DNA of 64,000 nucleotides, taken from assembly GCA_015680685.1 (NCBI GenBank), contig MNCI01000808.1, positions 210,333 through 274,332 on the forward strand, read 5' to 3'. Made by a program: the position numbers and the translations under genes. This document shows, one piece after another, positions 46,424 through 55,010 of the stretch (positions are counted from its first letter, which is position 1; each line of letters opens with the position of its first letter). This DNA comes from Gnetum montanum. Its lineage: Eukaryota > Streptophyta > Gnetopsida > Gnetales > Gnetaceae. The notes below the pieces were generated by a model, which made no database searches, was not told the DNA's origin, and was given only the letters and a program-made list of their open reading frames with translations.

Positions 46424-48200
46424 TGTAGTGATCGAAATCTTCGACGGCTGGAAAACATCGAGAGGTCGTTAGTCGTGATAGTTTTAACCCCAAATCCATG
46501 CAAGGGTTGTGCTAGATAAAATGGAAATGGGGCACCCTGAATGGTCTGGTCAATCAGATAGGGACTTAATCAGTGTTACTATAACCTTTTGCAAATGGGT
46601 GATTCAAAAGCAGTACATATAATGTAAAATAATAATCTTTCAATGCAGGAAAGTGGAAAATGATGTAAAATGAAATGACAAGCTTTGGCTTTACTATGTA
46701 AAATAATAATCTTTCAATATAGTTAAGAGAATGCACCGCTTCAAAGCTATGGCTTTATTCTGTCAAAGTGGATACAATTGGTTGCGTGACAATGGGAAGC
46801 ACAAAGATCCCAAAAGTAACCAAAACGTTCAAAGTAAGCTGACCATGTGTTTGAATGCAGACTCAAGAGTTGACAGTGTGAAATGCTACAAAGGTAATGG
46901 GAAAGTGCAAACAGAATGCCAATCAGGAAGAATGTTTACAATGCTCAAGATTGCCAGTTTTCCAACTTGCAAAAGTACTAACTTACTTGCTCAAATTTTT
47001 GCTAACTTGCTAGCCAATTTGTTTGCTCACCCACCAACCACTTGATCATTGCTCATCAGGGTATTTATAGGGCCAGGAGCACATGAAAGATGTAGTTTGG
47101 ACGCCATGTATCCTAGATCCATGTTGACGTGTCCATGCTGCATGGAACTACAAAGCTGATTGACGAGCCTGCCATGTTGTAATTACGTTGTCAGAACTTG
47201 GAGATATGTGCCAATGATGCAAATAGGTGAAATGCATTGATGTAGTGTAGCTCCCCGCTACACTGTGCCATGTTTTGTAGCGTAGCATGTGGGTGTAGCG
47301 TAGCAGCTTGCTATGCCATGTTACGCTATGCAGTGTAGCATAGCGTAGCCACCAGTTTGAGGCAGAAACTTGTGTTGAAGCCTGTTGCATGTGTTGGAAG
47401 CCTTTGAAGTGCTCTAATCAATTTTGTATATTTGGTATGTTGTGCTACGCTACATAGTGTAGCATAGCATAGCAACCAGCCCTAACTGCAAAAATGTTGA
47501 TAGTTTTCAGACTTTGTCTTTTGCAATGCAAGAACCTTAGAACTTGGTGATCTTACATTTTGAGACGCCTTTGTTGTCATGTTGTCGCTACACTTGCTAC
47601 ACTGTGTAGAATAGCATAGTGTAGCAAGCAACATAGCCTACATCATTTGCTTCCTTATCCACTGAGTTTGCCGAAAGACTTGAGTTTGAGGTAGATAGCT
47701 TTGGAAGGCCTAGGGTGCCTACCAAGTGCATTCGAAATCACTAAACAAGCTGGGCCTTTCTATCTTGCATTTTCCACGCTGTGCTACGCTACATAGCGTA
47801 ACACTTTTTTCTGCAACTATCTTCTAAGGTTTTCTATGCTACATAGCATAGCGTAGAAAATTGCTTGACTTAGAAAATTTTCCAAACTGTTTTGTGCAGC
47901 CTAAGCATCACCTACAACCCCACACATTGCTTCTGAGTAGACTGTCAGCTGGATTAACTACCCGGATGGGTAGGCTAGAGAGTTGATTAGGCCTATCAAT
48001 ACTGGAAGTAGAAAATTTACCAAACTAGATAGTCTAAATTTTAGAGCGTCCATCTCTTGAAGAACTACCATGATGCTACCTGGATTGCAAGGACCCGGTG
48101 AAGCAACAATGCATTGGAAATTTAGGGTGTTTCATTGGCCCCTCTTTGTCTATGTCTGGAGGATGGACTTGAGAGACATCGACAAAGAATACAAAACACC
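46424..48200 (-). promoter_or_regulatory. LTR-like promoter zone of Tat element A
   Basis: A reversed TATA box (plus GGGTATTTATAGGGCC, 47060-47074) has, about 55 bp further upstream on the minus strand, GGACACGTCAAC, an ACGT-core element. The zone 47240-47860 is full of TAGCGTAGCA-type direct and inverted repeats. The zone begins at TGTAGTGATCG (46424), a plausible LTR terminus (reversed ...CA end), and reaches the conserved hairpin near 48200. It is downstream of the minus-strand pol A, so it is read as the 3' LTR. Its exact upstream edge is not seen. A plus-strand open frame at 46731-47045 is not supported as a gene. Confidence 0.45.
48126..48200. other. conserved hairpin, copy A
   Basis: The outer stem GGTGTTT/AAACACC and inner stem CTTTGTCTATGTCT/AGACATCGACAAAG (13 of 14 paired) enclose a 16-nt loop. 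The same structure with compensating change recurs at 56909-56985. Confidence 0.7.
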
Positions 48201-48625
48201 ATAGGAGACAAAACGCTAATAGTGCTCTTTGATGATTGCGAAGATGTCGCTTAGCTATGCTTTGAGAGTGTTGCACTGATTACGTGGGAAAAAGGAAGGG
48301 TTAAGTGGAGAGGAAGGACGTTCAGGAAAGAGGTAAAGATGAGGCTTAATAGAATCCCTCGTCGGAGTGCTTGTGAGGGAGAGATTTGGGTGGTTAACTT
48401 TTTTTTACTAACCTTTGACCTCTCATTGGAAAGCCGAGTGTGTGAAATAGCTTATGTGCCATTTATTTTAGGCATAATTTTTTGCTTGTGAGATTTTTCT
48501 CTTTCCTGGGATGAGTTATGTTATATCCACATGGGGGTTTAACCTACCTACAGATGTTTTCCATGTGGAAAGCATATGGGAGGGCTTGACAGACGTTAGG
48601 AAAATTTTGTAAGAGAAGGGAGACA

Positions 48626-49070
48626 GTGGAAATTGTAGTTGTAAGGAATAAGGTAAGGGAACTTAAAGGGGTAGGACAGGATGTACACTCTGAAGTAGCC
48701 AAGCTAATCAAGAAAACCATCTTGCAACACTATAGCATTTTCTTCCATGGCAAGATGCACCTTCGACCGATGCCCCTCTGGTATGCTCCCTGCAAACATA
48801 ATAGAGAGCAAACCAAAAGAAACAACCATGATGCAAAACAAAGGCAAAGGTATTACTGTGGATGCTGTTAGAGCAACTGATGTTATTGCTAAGACATGTA
48901 GCATACAAACTAGAAAGGCTAGCAGCGACCTTGGTAGCATTAGCATGGAGGAGCTAGCATTGAAGGCGCTAGGAGTTGCTGTGAATGAAAATGCTCAAGA
49001 ATCCCTATCGAAGGCATGCATTCTCAGTTCGGCTATGAGATTGGCTACTACACAGCTAAACATCTTTTGA
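48626..49070 (+). CDS. small ORF antisense to Tat element A, function unknown
   Basis: The plus-strand ORF 48747-49070 (107 codons) has a KGKG-containing part (MMQNKGKGITVDAVRATDV) and a Ser/Ala-rich, helix-prone C-terminal half ending TTQLNIF. An overlapping frame starts at 48626, so a frameshift may split a longer protein. It lies between the pol end (49.87 kb) and the LTR-like zone, opposite to pol. That is the position where Grande-type Tat elements of grasses carry an antisense accessory gene, but I see no sequence evidence that they are related. It could also be a chance frame. Confidence 0.35.
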
Positions 49071-49402
49071 TCTTGGATTCTGGTAGGGGCTGGAGGTTAA
49101 CAATATTATGGCTAGGCCACAATATTGTTGGAACTCTAGTAGGAGGTGCTGACTCGGGAGGCTACTGCTAGGGTGCTGAGCCATGGTGGCAGTATGTCCA
49201 GAGGGTCAGCGTGATGTCATACGACATCTCTAGAGGATCAACATGATGCCAAGAGTAGTGACATTGCATATGTTCCAGAGTGTGTTACCATGGCATTGTG
49301 AACTACATTTTGGAACTGCAATGCCCCACCCCATGTTGGCACTGTGCATGCTCGCTTGATGTGCACTAGTGTAGATGCATGCTTGGGATGTGCCATGAAC
49401 CT

Positions 49403-49861
49403 AGTTTAAGGTCCTGATAGACCATGGTGTGCTAGTTTAAGGTCCCGACAGACCGCTATGCTTGTTTAAGGTCCTAGTAGACCATATGCACCAGTTTAAT
49501 GTCATAGCAGATGTTCCCCATGCTAGTTTAAGGTCCCAGTAGACCGTTGTGCTAGTTTAAGGTCCTAGTAGACTGATGCTATGCTAGTTTAAGGTCCTAG
49601 TAGACCGTTGTGCTAGTTTTTCGTTGTAGCGAATGGTGGATGAACTAGTTTTAGGTCCTAGCAGACAGTCTGTGCCAGTTTTACATCATAGCGAACTATC
49701 TGTACCAGTTTATAGTCATAGTGGATTATCTATGCTAGTTTTATGTTGTACCAAATGAGCTTTTCCAGTTTAATGTTGTAGCAGACATGCTTTTCCAGTT
49801 TAACGTTGTAGCGGACGTTTGCTCACCTTTGCCAGTTTTACATCATAGCAGACGTTTGCTT
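49403..49861. repeat. tandem array of 28-37-bp units, Tat A 3' region
   Basis: About fifteen units of the type AGTTTAAGGTCCTAGTAGAC followed by a variable CGTTGTGCT-like tail. The core GGTC-N6-GACC is a dyad. The array starts right after the integrase C-terminus of element A, in its 3' untranslated region. Confidence 0.85.
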
Positions 49862-49864
49862 ATC

Positions 49865-50659
49865 TGCTCATGCATCTAGATGTAGTACGGCTTGAGGTAC
49901 GAGTGATTCACCAGGTTTGCAAATCATTGCTGTCCATGTCTGCCAACTTGAAGGCCCCATTCCCAAAGGCTTTTGTGATCATATATGGACCTTCCCAGTT
50001 GGCTGATAATTTGTTCATATGCTCATGGCTAGCCTTAAGAATGATGTCTCCCTTTTGTATTGGTTATTGATGTGGATTTTCATGATGTTTTTTCCTTTTC
50101 TTATTCTGATAATGCTCTATGTGACCTAGTGTTTGTGCATGCTCCTCCTCTATTGAGTCAAGGTCGATGATCCTTGACTCGTTGTTTTGGGCTTCGCTCA
50201 CAACATCTGATAGGATCATCCAAAGTAATGGTACCTGCAACTCAAGAGGTAACACAACTTCAGATCCATAAACAAAACTATAAGGTGTTTTACTTGTTGC
50301 AATCTTGCATGTCGTCTTGTAAGCCCACAACACATAGAGGATTTACTCATGCCATCGCCTCTTTCTGTTGTTGAGCATCCTTTTCAACAAGTTGATGATG
50401 GACTTATTTGTAGCCTCATCTTGTCCATTCACCTGCAGATAGTATGGCGAGGAGAACAATTACCTAATGCCAAGATTACTGTAGAAGGTTCAGGTTTCCG
50501 CACTGTTGAATTGTGGCCCATTATCAGTTACAATAGCCATGCGGAGCCCAAACCTTGTCATGATGTTATCCAAGATGAAGTGGCAAACCTACTAAGATGT
50601 AGCCTTCCTCAAGGGAATAGCTTCCACCCACTTAGTAAAATACTCGATGGCTGTGATGA
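49865..50659 (-). pseudogene. Tat element A integrase (core and C-terminus)
   Basis: Read on the minus strand from 50659: EYFTKWVEAIPLR, then VTDNGPQFNS with the second catalytic Asp, NGQDEATNKSIINLLK with the catalytic Glu, then (ORF 50064-50333) YKTTCKIATSKTPYSFVYGS, and the C-terminal NWEGPYMITKAFGNGAFKLA. Stops are few, and the catalytic Asp and Glu seen are intact. The zinc domain and first catalytic Asp are missing: the sequence breaks at an N (50660), beyond which lies an inverted copy of this same core. Confidence 0.8.
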
Positions 50660-50660
50660 N

Positions 50661-50886
50661 AAAGGCTACATCTTAGTAGGTTTGCCACTTCATCTTGGAT
50701 AACATCATGACAAGGTTTGGGCTCCGCATGGCTATTGTAACTGATAATGGGCCACAATTCAACAGTGCGGAAACCTGAACCTTCTACAGTAATCTTGGCA
50801 TTAGGTAATTGTTCTCCTCGCCATACTATCTGCAGGTGAATGGACAAGATGAGGCTACAAATAAGTCCATCATCAACTTGTTGAAA
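50661..50886 (+). repeat. inverted copy of integrase sequence between two Ns
   Basis: This 226-bp segment is the reverse complement of 50382-50606 and is bounded by N at 50660 and 50887. It stands where about 375 bp of integrase N-terminus should be. It is most likely a mis-joined contig rather than real DNA structure. Confidence 0.85.
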
Positions 50887-50887
50887 N

Positions 50888-51540
50888 CTTATGAATCACA
50901 TCTCTCTGGGAAGATGTCAATCCACTTGGGGGATTTCCATGTTGCACGTAGGCTTTAGTTTTGGCATACCACTCCTGAGTATCGACAACGCTAATAGAGG
51001 CTACGTGTCCTAGCTAAGTGATAGGCTCAGTACACTTAGTAATCGAGGTTAGCATATTTGCAAATAAGTGTGATGGAATATTTAGTGCTAGGGTGGCTAA
51101 GGCATCTGCTATGGTGTTCTCATTCATGGCATGTGTTGGACATCCATAGTTGCAAATTGTCTATGTAGGCTTTTTGCTAGGTCATAGTAGGGTTGCAGGT
51201 GTGTAGCTTTGTAGGAATAGACCCCAGTGATTTGATTCACAACTAGTTGTGAATCTCTGCGAATCCCCAGGTGTTGTATGCATAGTGTTTGGATAGTTGA
51301 GAGGCCTCTAAGTAGCCCGTCATACTCTGCCACATTGTTTGTGTAGGGGAATGTGAAACAATAAGCAAAAGGATGCATTTCCCCAGAGGGGAACATAATG
51401 ATGGAAACTGCACTACCCCCTCATATGGTTGAGGTGCCATTGAAGTGTAAAGTAGCTTGAAGGTGCGATGGGATAGCATTGATAGCGCTAACATGCTCAT
51501 CTGGGAATTTGCCTAGTCATCGACAGGTGAGGCCGTAAGT
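50888..51540 (-). pseudogene. Tat element A archaeal-type RNase H and connection
   Basis: Reverse-strand frames (ORF 51124-51396 and neighbours) give FPYTNNVAEYDGLLRGLSTI with the catalytic Glu and RRDSQLVVNQITGVY with an Asp, then the C-terminal NENTIADALATLAL. The connection to integrase reads QEWYAKTKAYVQHGNPPSGL and a following QRDVIHK block before the N at 50887. It aligns with element C at 59.9-60.6 kb. The first catalytic region is disrupted. Confidence 0.75.
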
Positions 51541-51990
51541 TGCGTTGTTATGGCCTGGCCTTTTGTCAATGACTAGCTTACATAATGCAAATCGAATTCC
51601 ATGGTTATTGCTTTCCATTGGGTTATCCTGCTACTTTCATACAGGTTGTTTGTGATAGCCCGGAGTATGTTGCTTTTGCAAATAATGTTAATTTTGTTGC
51701 AAAACAGGTAATGCATCCACTTTTTTAATGCGAATACTAAGGCAAGGTAATTTCTCTCCACCTCGTTGTACTTCACCTCATATGCTATTAATGCATGACT
51801 TAGATAGTACATTGGTATCTCAGATCCATCATCTCGATTTTGACATAATAGTGTCGCAATAAATGTGTTAGAGGTGGCAAGGTAGATGAAGAAAGGCTTA
51901 TCCCTCTGTGGTGGGTAAATAGTTGGGAGGTGCAAAAGCTCTTTCTTCAGGTCATCGAAGGCTTGTTGGCACTAAGTTGTCCATTCGAAG
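51541..51990 (-). pseudogene. Tat element A gypsy-type RNase H
   Basis: ORF 51573-51935: LPTIYPPQRDKPFFIYLATS (Asp replaced by Ala-Thr in the first motif), YYLSHALIAYEVKYNEVERN, then LALVFALKKWMHYLFCNKIN and ITQWKAITMEFDLHYVS at the end. It is a fairly intact domain lying between RT and the archaeal-type RNase H. Confidence 0.8.
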
Positions 51991-52239
51991 TTAACCCCTT
52001 TCTTTATAAGATGTTGCATGAGGTGTAACTTGTCAGTTAGATTTGCTATAAACCTTCAGATGAATTGTACCCTACCTTGCAACCCACGTAATTCTTTAAG
52101 GTTTGTAGGAGGTGCCAGGTTGATGATGGCCTTAACTTTGTCAGGGTCCATCTGTATTCTGGCCTCTGATACTACAAACCCCAACATGCATCCGATTCTC
52201 ACCCTGAAGACACACTTTTAGGATTTGACAATACTTGAG

Positions 52240-53160
52240 GACTACCCCTAGATCGCGTGGGTGATCAACGGCCTCTTTGGACTTAATTGCTATAGTCGTT
52301 TAGCATTTCTAAGATGTAGTCGCTAAAGATGTAAGTCATGGCTTGCTGGTAGGTCGCTCCGGCATTGTTGAGCCCAAAAGGAATTATAGTGTAACAAAAG
52401 GTACCCCATCGGGTCATGAAGGTTGTTGTTAACTGATTCTCTGGGTTAATGTGAATTTGGTTGTAGCCAGAGAAACCATCCATGAAGGACAACAGAGCGT
52501 GACCAGCTATACTGTCATTGAGTTGATCAATGCTCAGAAGTGAAAAATCATCTTTGATCATTACCTTGTTCAGATCTCGGAAGTCTATACAGATTCATAT
52601 TCCTCCCATTTTCTTAGAAAGTACAATGATGTTGGACATCCATTTCGAGTAATCAACTGCACAGATGAAACCAACTTCGTATAGCTTGGTGATTTCATCC
52701 TGTACAGCCAATGTGATCTCTAGTTTAACATTATGGGCCTTCTGCTTGACTACTTTCATGCGTGGGTCTAAGATGATGTTGTGCTATATGAGCCTCAGGT
52801 CTAAACCCGACATGTCACTGTATGACCATGCAAATACTTCAATGTTGTCTTGAAAAATATTGGCTACCTCTTTGTGCATCTACGAATCTAGGAGGGAACT
52901 AATTTTTAACATTTTTACTTGCCCCTTGGATGTGGTCATAGGCATCTCAATGAGAGGGTCCTCAGTTACATCCTTGACCTCTAAATCTAGGGTTTGGACC
53001 AGATGCTCAGGCCAATTTGGGAATGTTTCTAAGGAAACTACGGTGCTAACTATGGGTGATTCCTAGTCTATTAGATCTGAGTTCAGCTATCTTGCGAGCT
53101 TGCCATGTGGACTTGCTAATGCTAAAGGTGAAGAGAGATCATGATGGATTTCCATTTTCA
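52240..53160 (-). pseudogene. Tat element A reverse transcriptase and upstream linker
   Basis: Reading down the minus strand: a linker with DVTEDPLIEMPMT and FAWSYSDMSGLD (52860-53000), EITKLYEVGFICAVDYSKWM, then ICIDFRDLNKVMIKDD after a TGA (CGA Arg in the sister copy), then ORF 52283-52561 with LSFMDGFSGYNQIHI, RWGTFCYTIIPFGLNNAGAT. After LEMLNDY the frame breaks and the catalytic Y-V-D-D is not readable. No gag is seen upstream. Confidence 0.8.
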
Positions 53161-53354
53161 CTCAACCTGCCAAAATGAGATGAAAGTTTGGTTAAGAGGT
53201 ACCTGTTGGTAGTAATCATGTATAGTGAAAATTTGCAAAACAACAATGAGATGTAATCAGTACAATATGATGTTAGATTAAAATTTTCCAGTTTAAGATC
53301 ATGGGATGCAAAACTGATGAAAAATGCAAAAAACTACCGATGTGCAAATGCAAA

Positions 53355-53665
53355 GCTGATAGTTTAGTGTCATTTCGGATTGCCTAGACATAAAATGCAA
53401 AATCACTAGTATACAAAATGAAAAGTTGCTGGTGCAAAAAAAATGCAAAAATGTTAATGCAAAAATGCGAAACTATTAGTTTAGTGTCATTGCGGACTTT
53501 GAACACGTAGAAGATTGAGATTGCTAGTTTAAGGTCTTTTCGGACTGCTAACTAGAGTCAAACTAAATGCTAGGAGTGCTAGTTTAAGGTATTTTTAGAC
53601 TGCTAAAATTACAACTACGTTGGGGTTTCTAATTTAAGGTCTTTTCGGACCACTAAAGTTACATA
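53355..53665. repeat. irregular AGTTTAAGGTC repeats, upstream of Tat A pol
   Basis: About five copies of a TAGTTTAAGGTCTTTTCGGAC-like unit (with variants) at 47-110-bp spacing. They are related to the cores of the arrays at 49.4 and 58.2 kb, but on the 5' side of pol A. Confidence 0.6.
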
Positions 53666-53846
53666 TATATATATTGTTTCTGGGAAAGAAAATAGTTAAC
53701 TTGAAGCATGCCAATATCTTTTGCCCATACCTGCCCGTTTTAATGCCAACAGTGCTACGATGTTATGGCGAGCATGCTACGATGCATGGCATACCCTGCA
53801 TTAAATGGAGAGAGAGAATGGCAAGTTTCCCCTTTTTACCATTATG

Positions 53847-53858
53847 GCTATAAATAGG
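53847..53858 (+). promoter_or_regulatory. TATA box, divergent from Tat A pol
   Basis: GGCTATAAATAGGG is a strong plant TATA box on the plus strand, about 160 bp before the ATG at 54009. Pol A runs the opposite way, starting near 53.16 kb. Confidence 0.55.
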
Positions 53859-54008
53859 GATTAACCCTCGGTAAACTCATTATTTTCACCATAACAGCGC
53901 AGAGCTCACATTCAGAGCACAGAGCGATTTTGGAGGGCAGAGCAATCATGTCAGTAGAGAGCAAGGCAGTTTCGACATAGCAACAAGAAAGAGTCAGCAA
54001 GAAAAACG

Positions 54009-54131
54009 ATGGCTCCCAAGAAAGAACACACACACTTGGCACTCGCTAAGGTCGATGAGGTGAAGGAAACCCTAGGGTGCATGACACAAGCATGCGTCGT
54101 GGTGCGGGAAGAGACACCGTTGACCTGGTAG
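54009..54131 (+). CDS. small basic ORF / first-exon candidate, divergent
   Basis: Forty codons, opening MAPKKEHTHLALAKVDEVKE and closing EETPLTW-stop. The stop overlaps CCTG-GTAGGC, a possible splice donor, and a long pyrimidine-rich stretch follows. It lies 150 bp downstream of a TATA box. A similar arrangement occurs at 62703-62976 upstream of element C. No family is recognised, and the protein may be longer if spliced. Confidence 0.3.
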   Translation: MAPKKEHTHLALAKVDEVKETLGCMTQACVVVREETPLTW

Positions 54132-55010
54132 GCTATTATGCTTCTTCTATTTCCTCGTGCTTCTGTTTTTGTTTTTATTTTTCTTTCTTTCATTTTCGGT
54201 GATTTATTTTTAGGTGTACGTGTTTTTTATGTCATCGTGTTGTTGTTGTTTTGGCCTTTACACTGTTGTTGTTTTCATTTTGGCTATAGTGAATGTATAA
54301 ATGCTATGCTAAAGTTGCATGCAAGGCCACCTAGACCATCATCGCTATGGCTATCATTACCGCAGAGACTTGGATGATTTAGGCTGCTTGACTTTCAGAT
54401 GGTGTAGTGTAGGATCCTCAGGAGGATTTGGAAATGCATGATGTGGCAGTGTGACACGTGTTCTATCTAGGCATGAAGTTAAACGCTTTTGTTATGGCTA
54501 ATTGCTCCATTGCTACGCTAGGATATTTTTGCTATGCCATTACCTTCATGTTTTTGCTACGCTATGTGTAGGAAGAAGATTATGCTATGCTATTTACTAA
54601 AATGCTAATTCTTGCTATGGTATGTTTGTATTGCACTCGGACATGATGCTAACATTTGCTGTTGCGTTGTGCAAAATAGCGCTAAGGCCAATTCTAATTA
54701 TCCTAGAAATTGTAGGGGTCTTGTGTTGCATGAATAGACCAGTGGCCCATGTTCCTCCTCCTCATACACGTGTGGGAGATCAAGGGGTTTGGTTTAGGGA
54801 AGGAGCATAGGAGTTCCTACAATTCCTCCTCCAACGCTTCATTGTGATCATTTGGTCGCACCTAGAGGAGGAAGTAGTAGCCATCACAATAGAAACCCTA
54901 TTGCCTAGGGCAAATAGGGGTATTCTGAAGTTTTTGATAGATGGGGAAATTAGTAGTAGGCAGGGAGAAGGATCTAGTCAGCACCCCAAAAATTTGAGGT
55001 GTTTGGCTTG
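54132..55010. other. unassigned stretch
   Basis: Contains GCTACGCTA/GCTATGCTA-type repeats (54480-54600), similar to the Tat A LTR zone, and a GACACGTGTT box near 54451. Open frames at 54138-54377 and 54622-54810 lack recognisable domains. Confidence 0.3.

Noticed and set aside
50349-50847. Identical ORFs on opposite strands around 50660
   Set aside because: They arise from an inverted duplicate between two Ns and are antisense to integrase; probably an assembly artefact.
53848-54193. Minus-strand ORFs as a gag for Tat element A
   Set aside because: They show no capsid or zinc-knuckle motif and are the complement of the divergent promoter and ORF.
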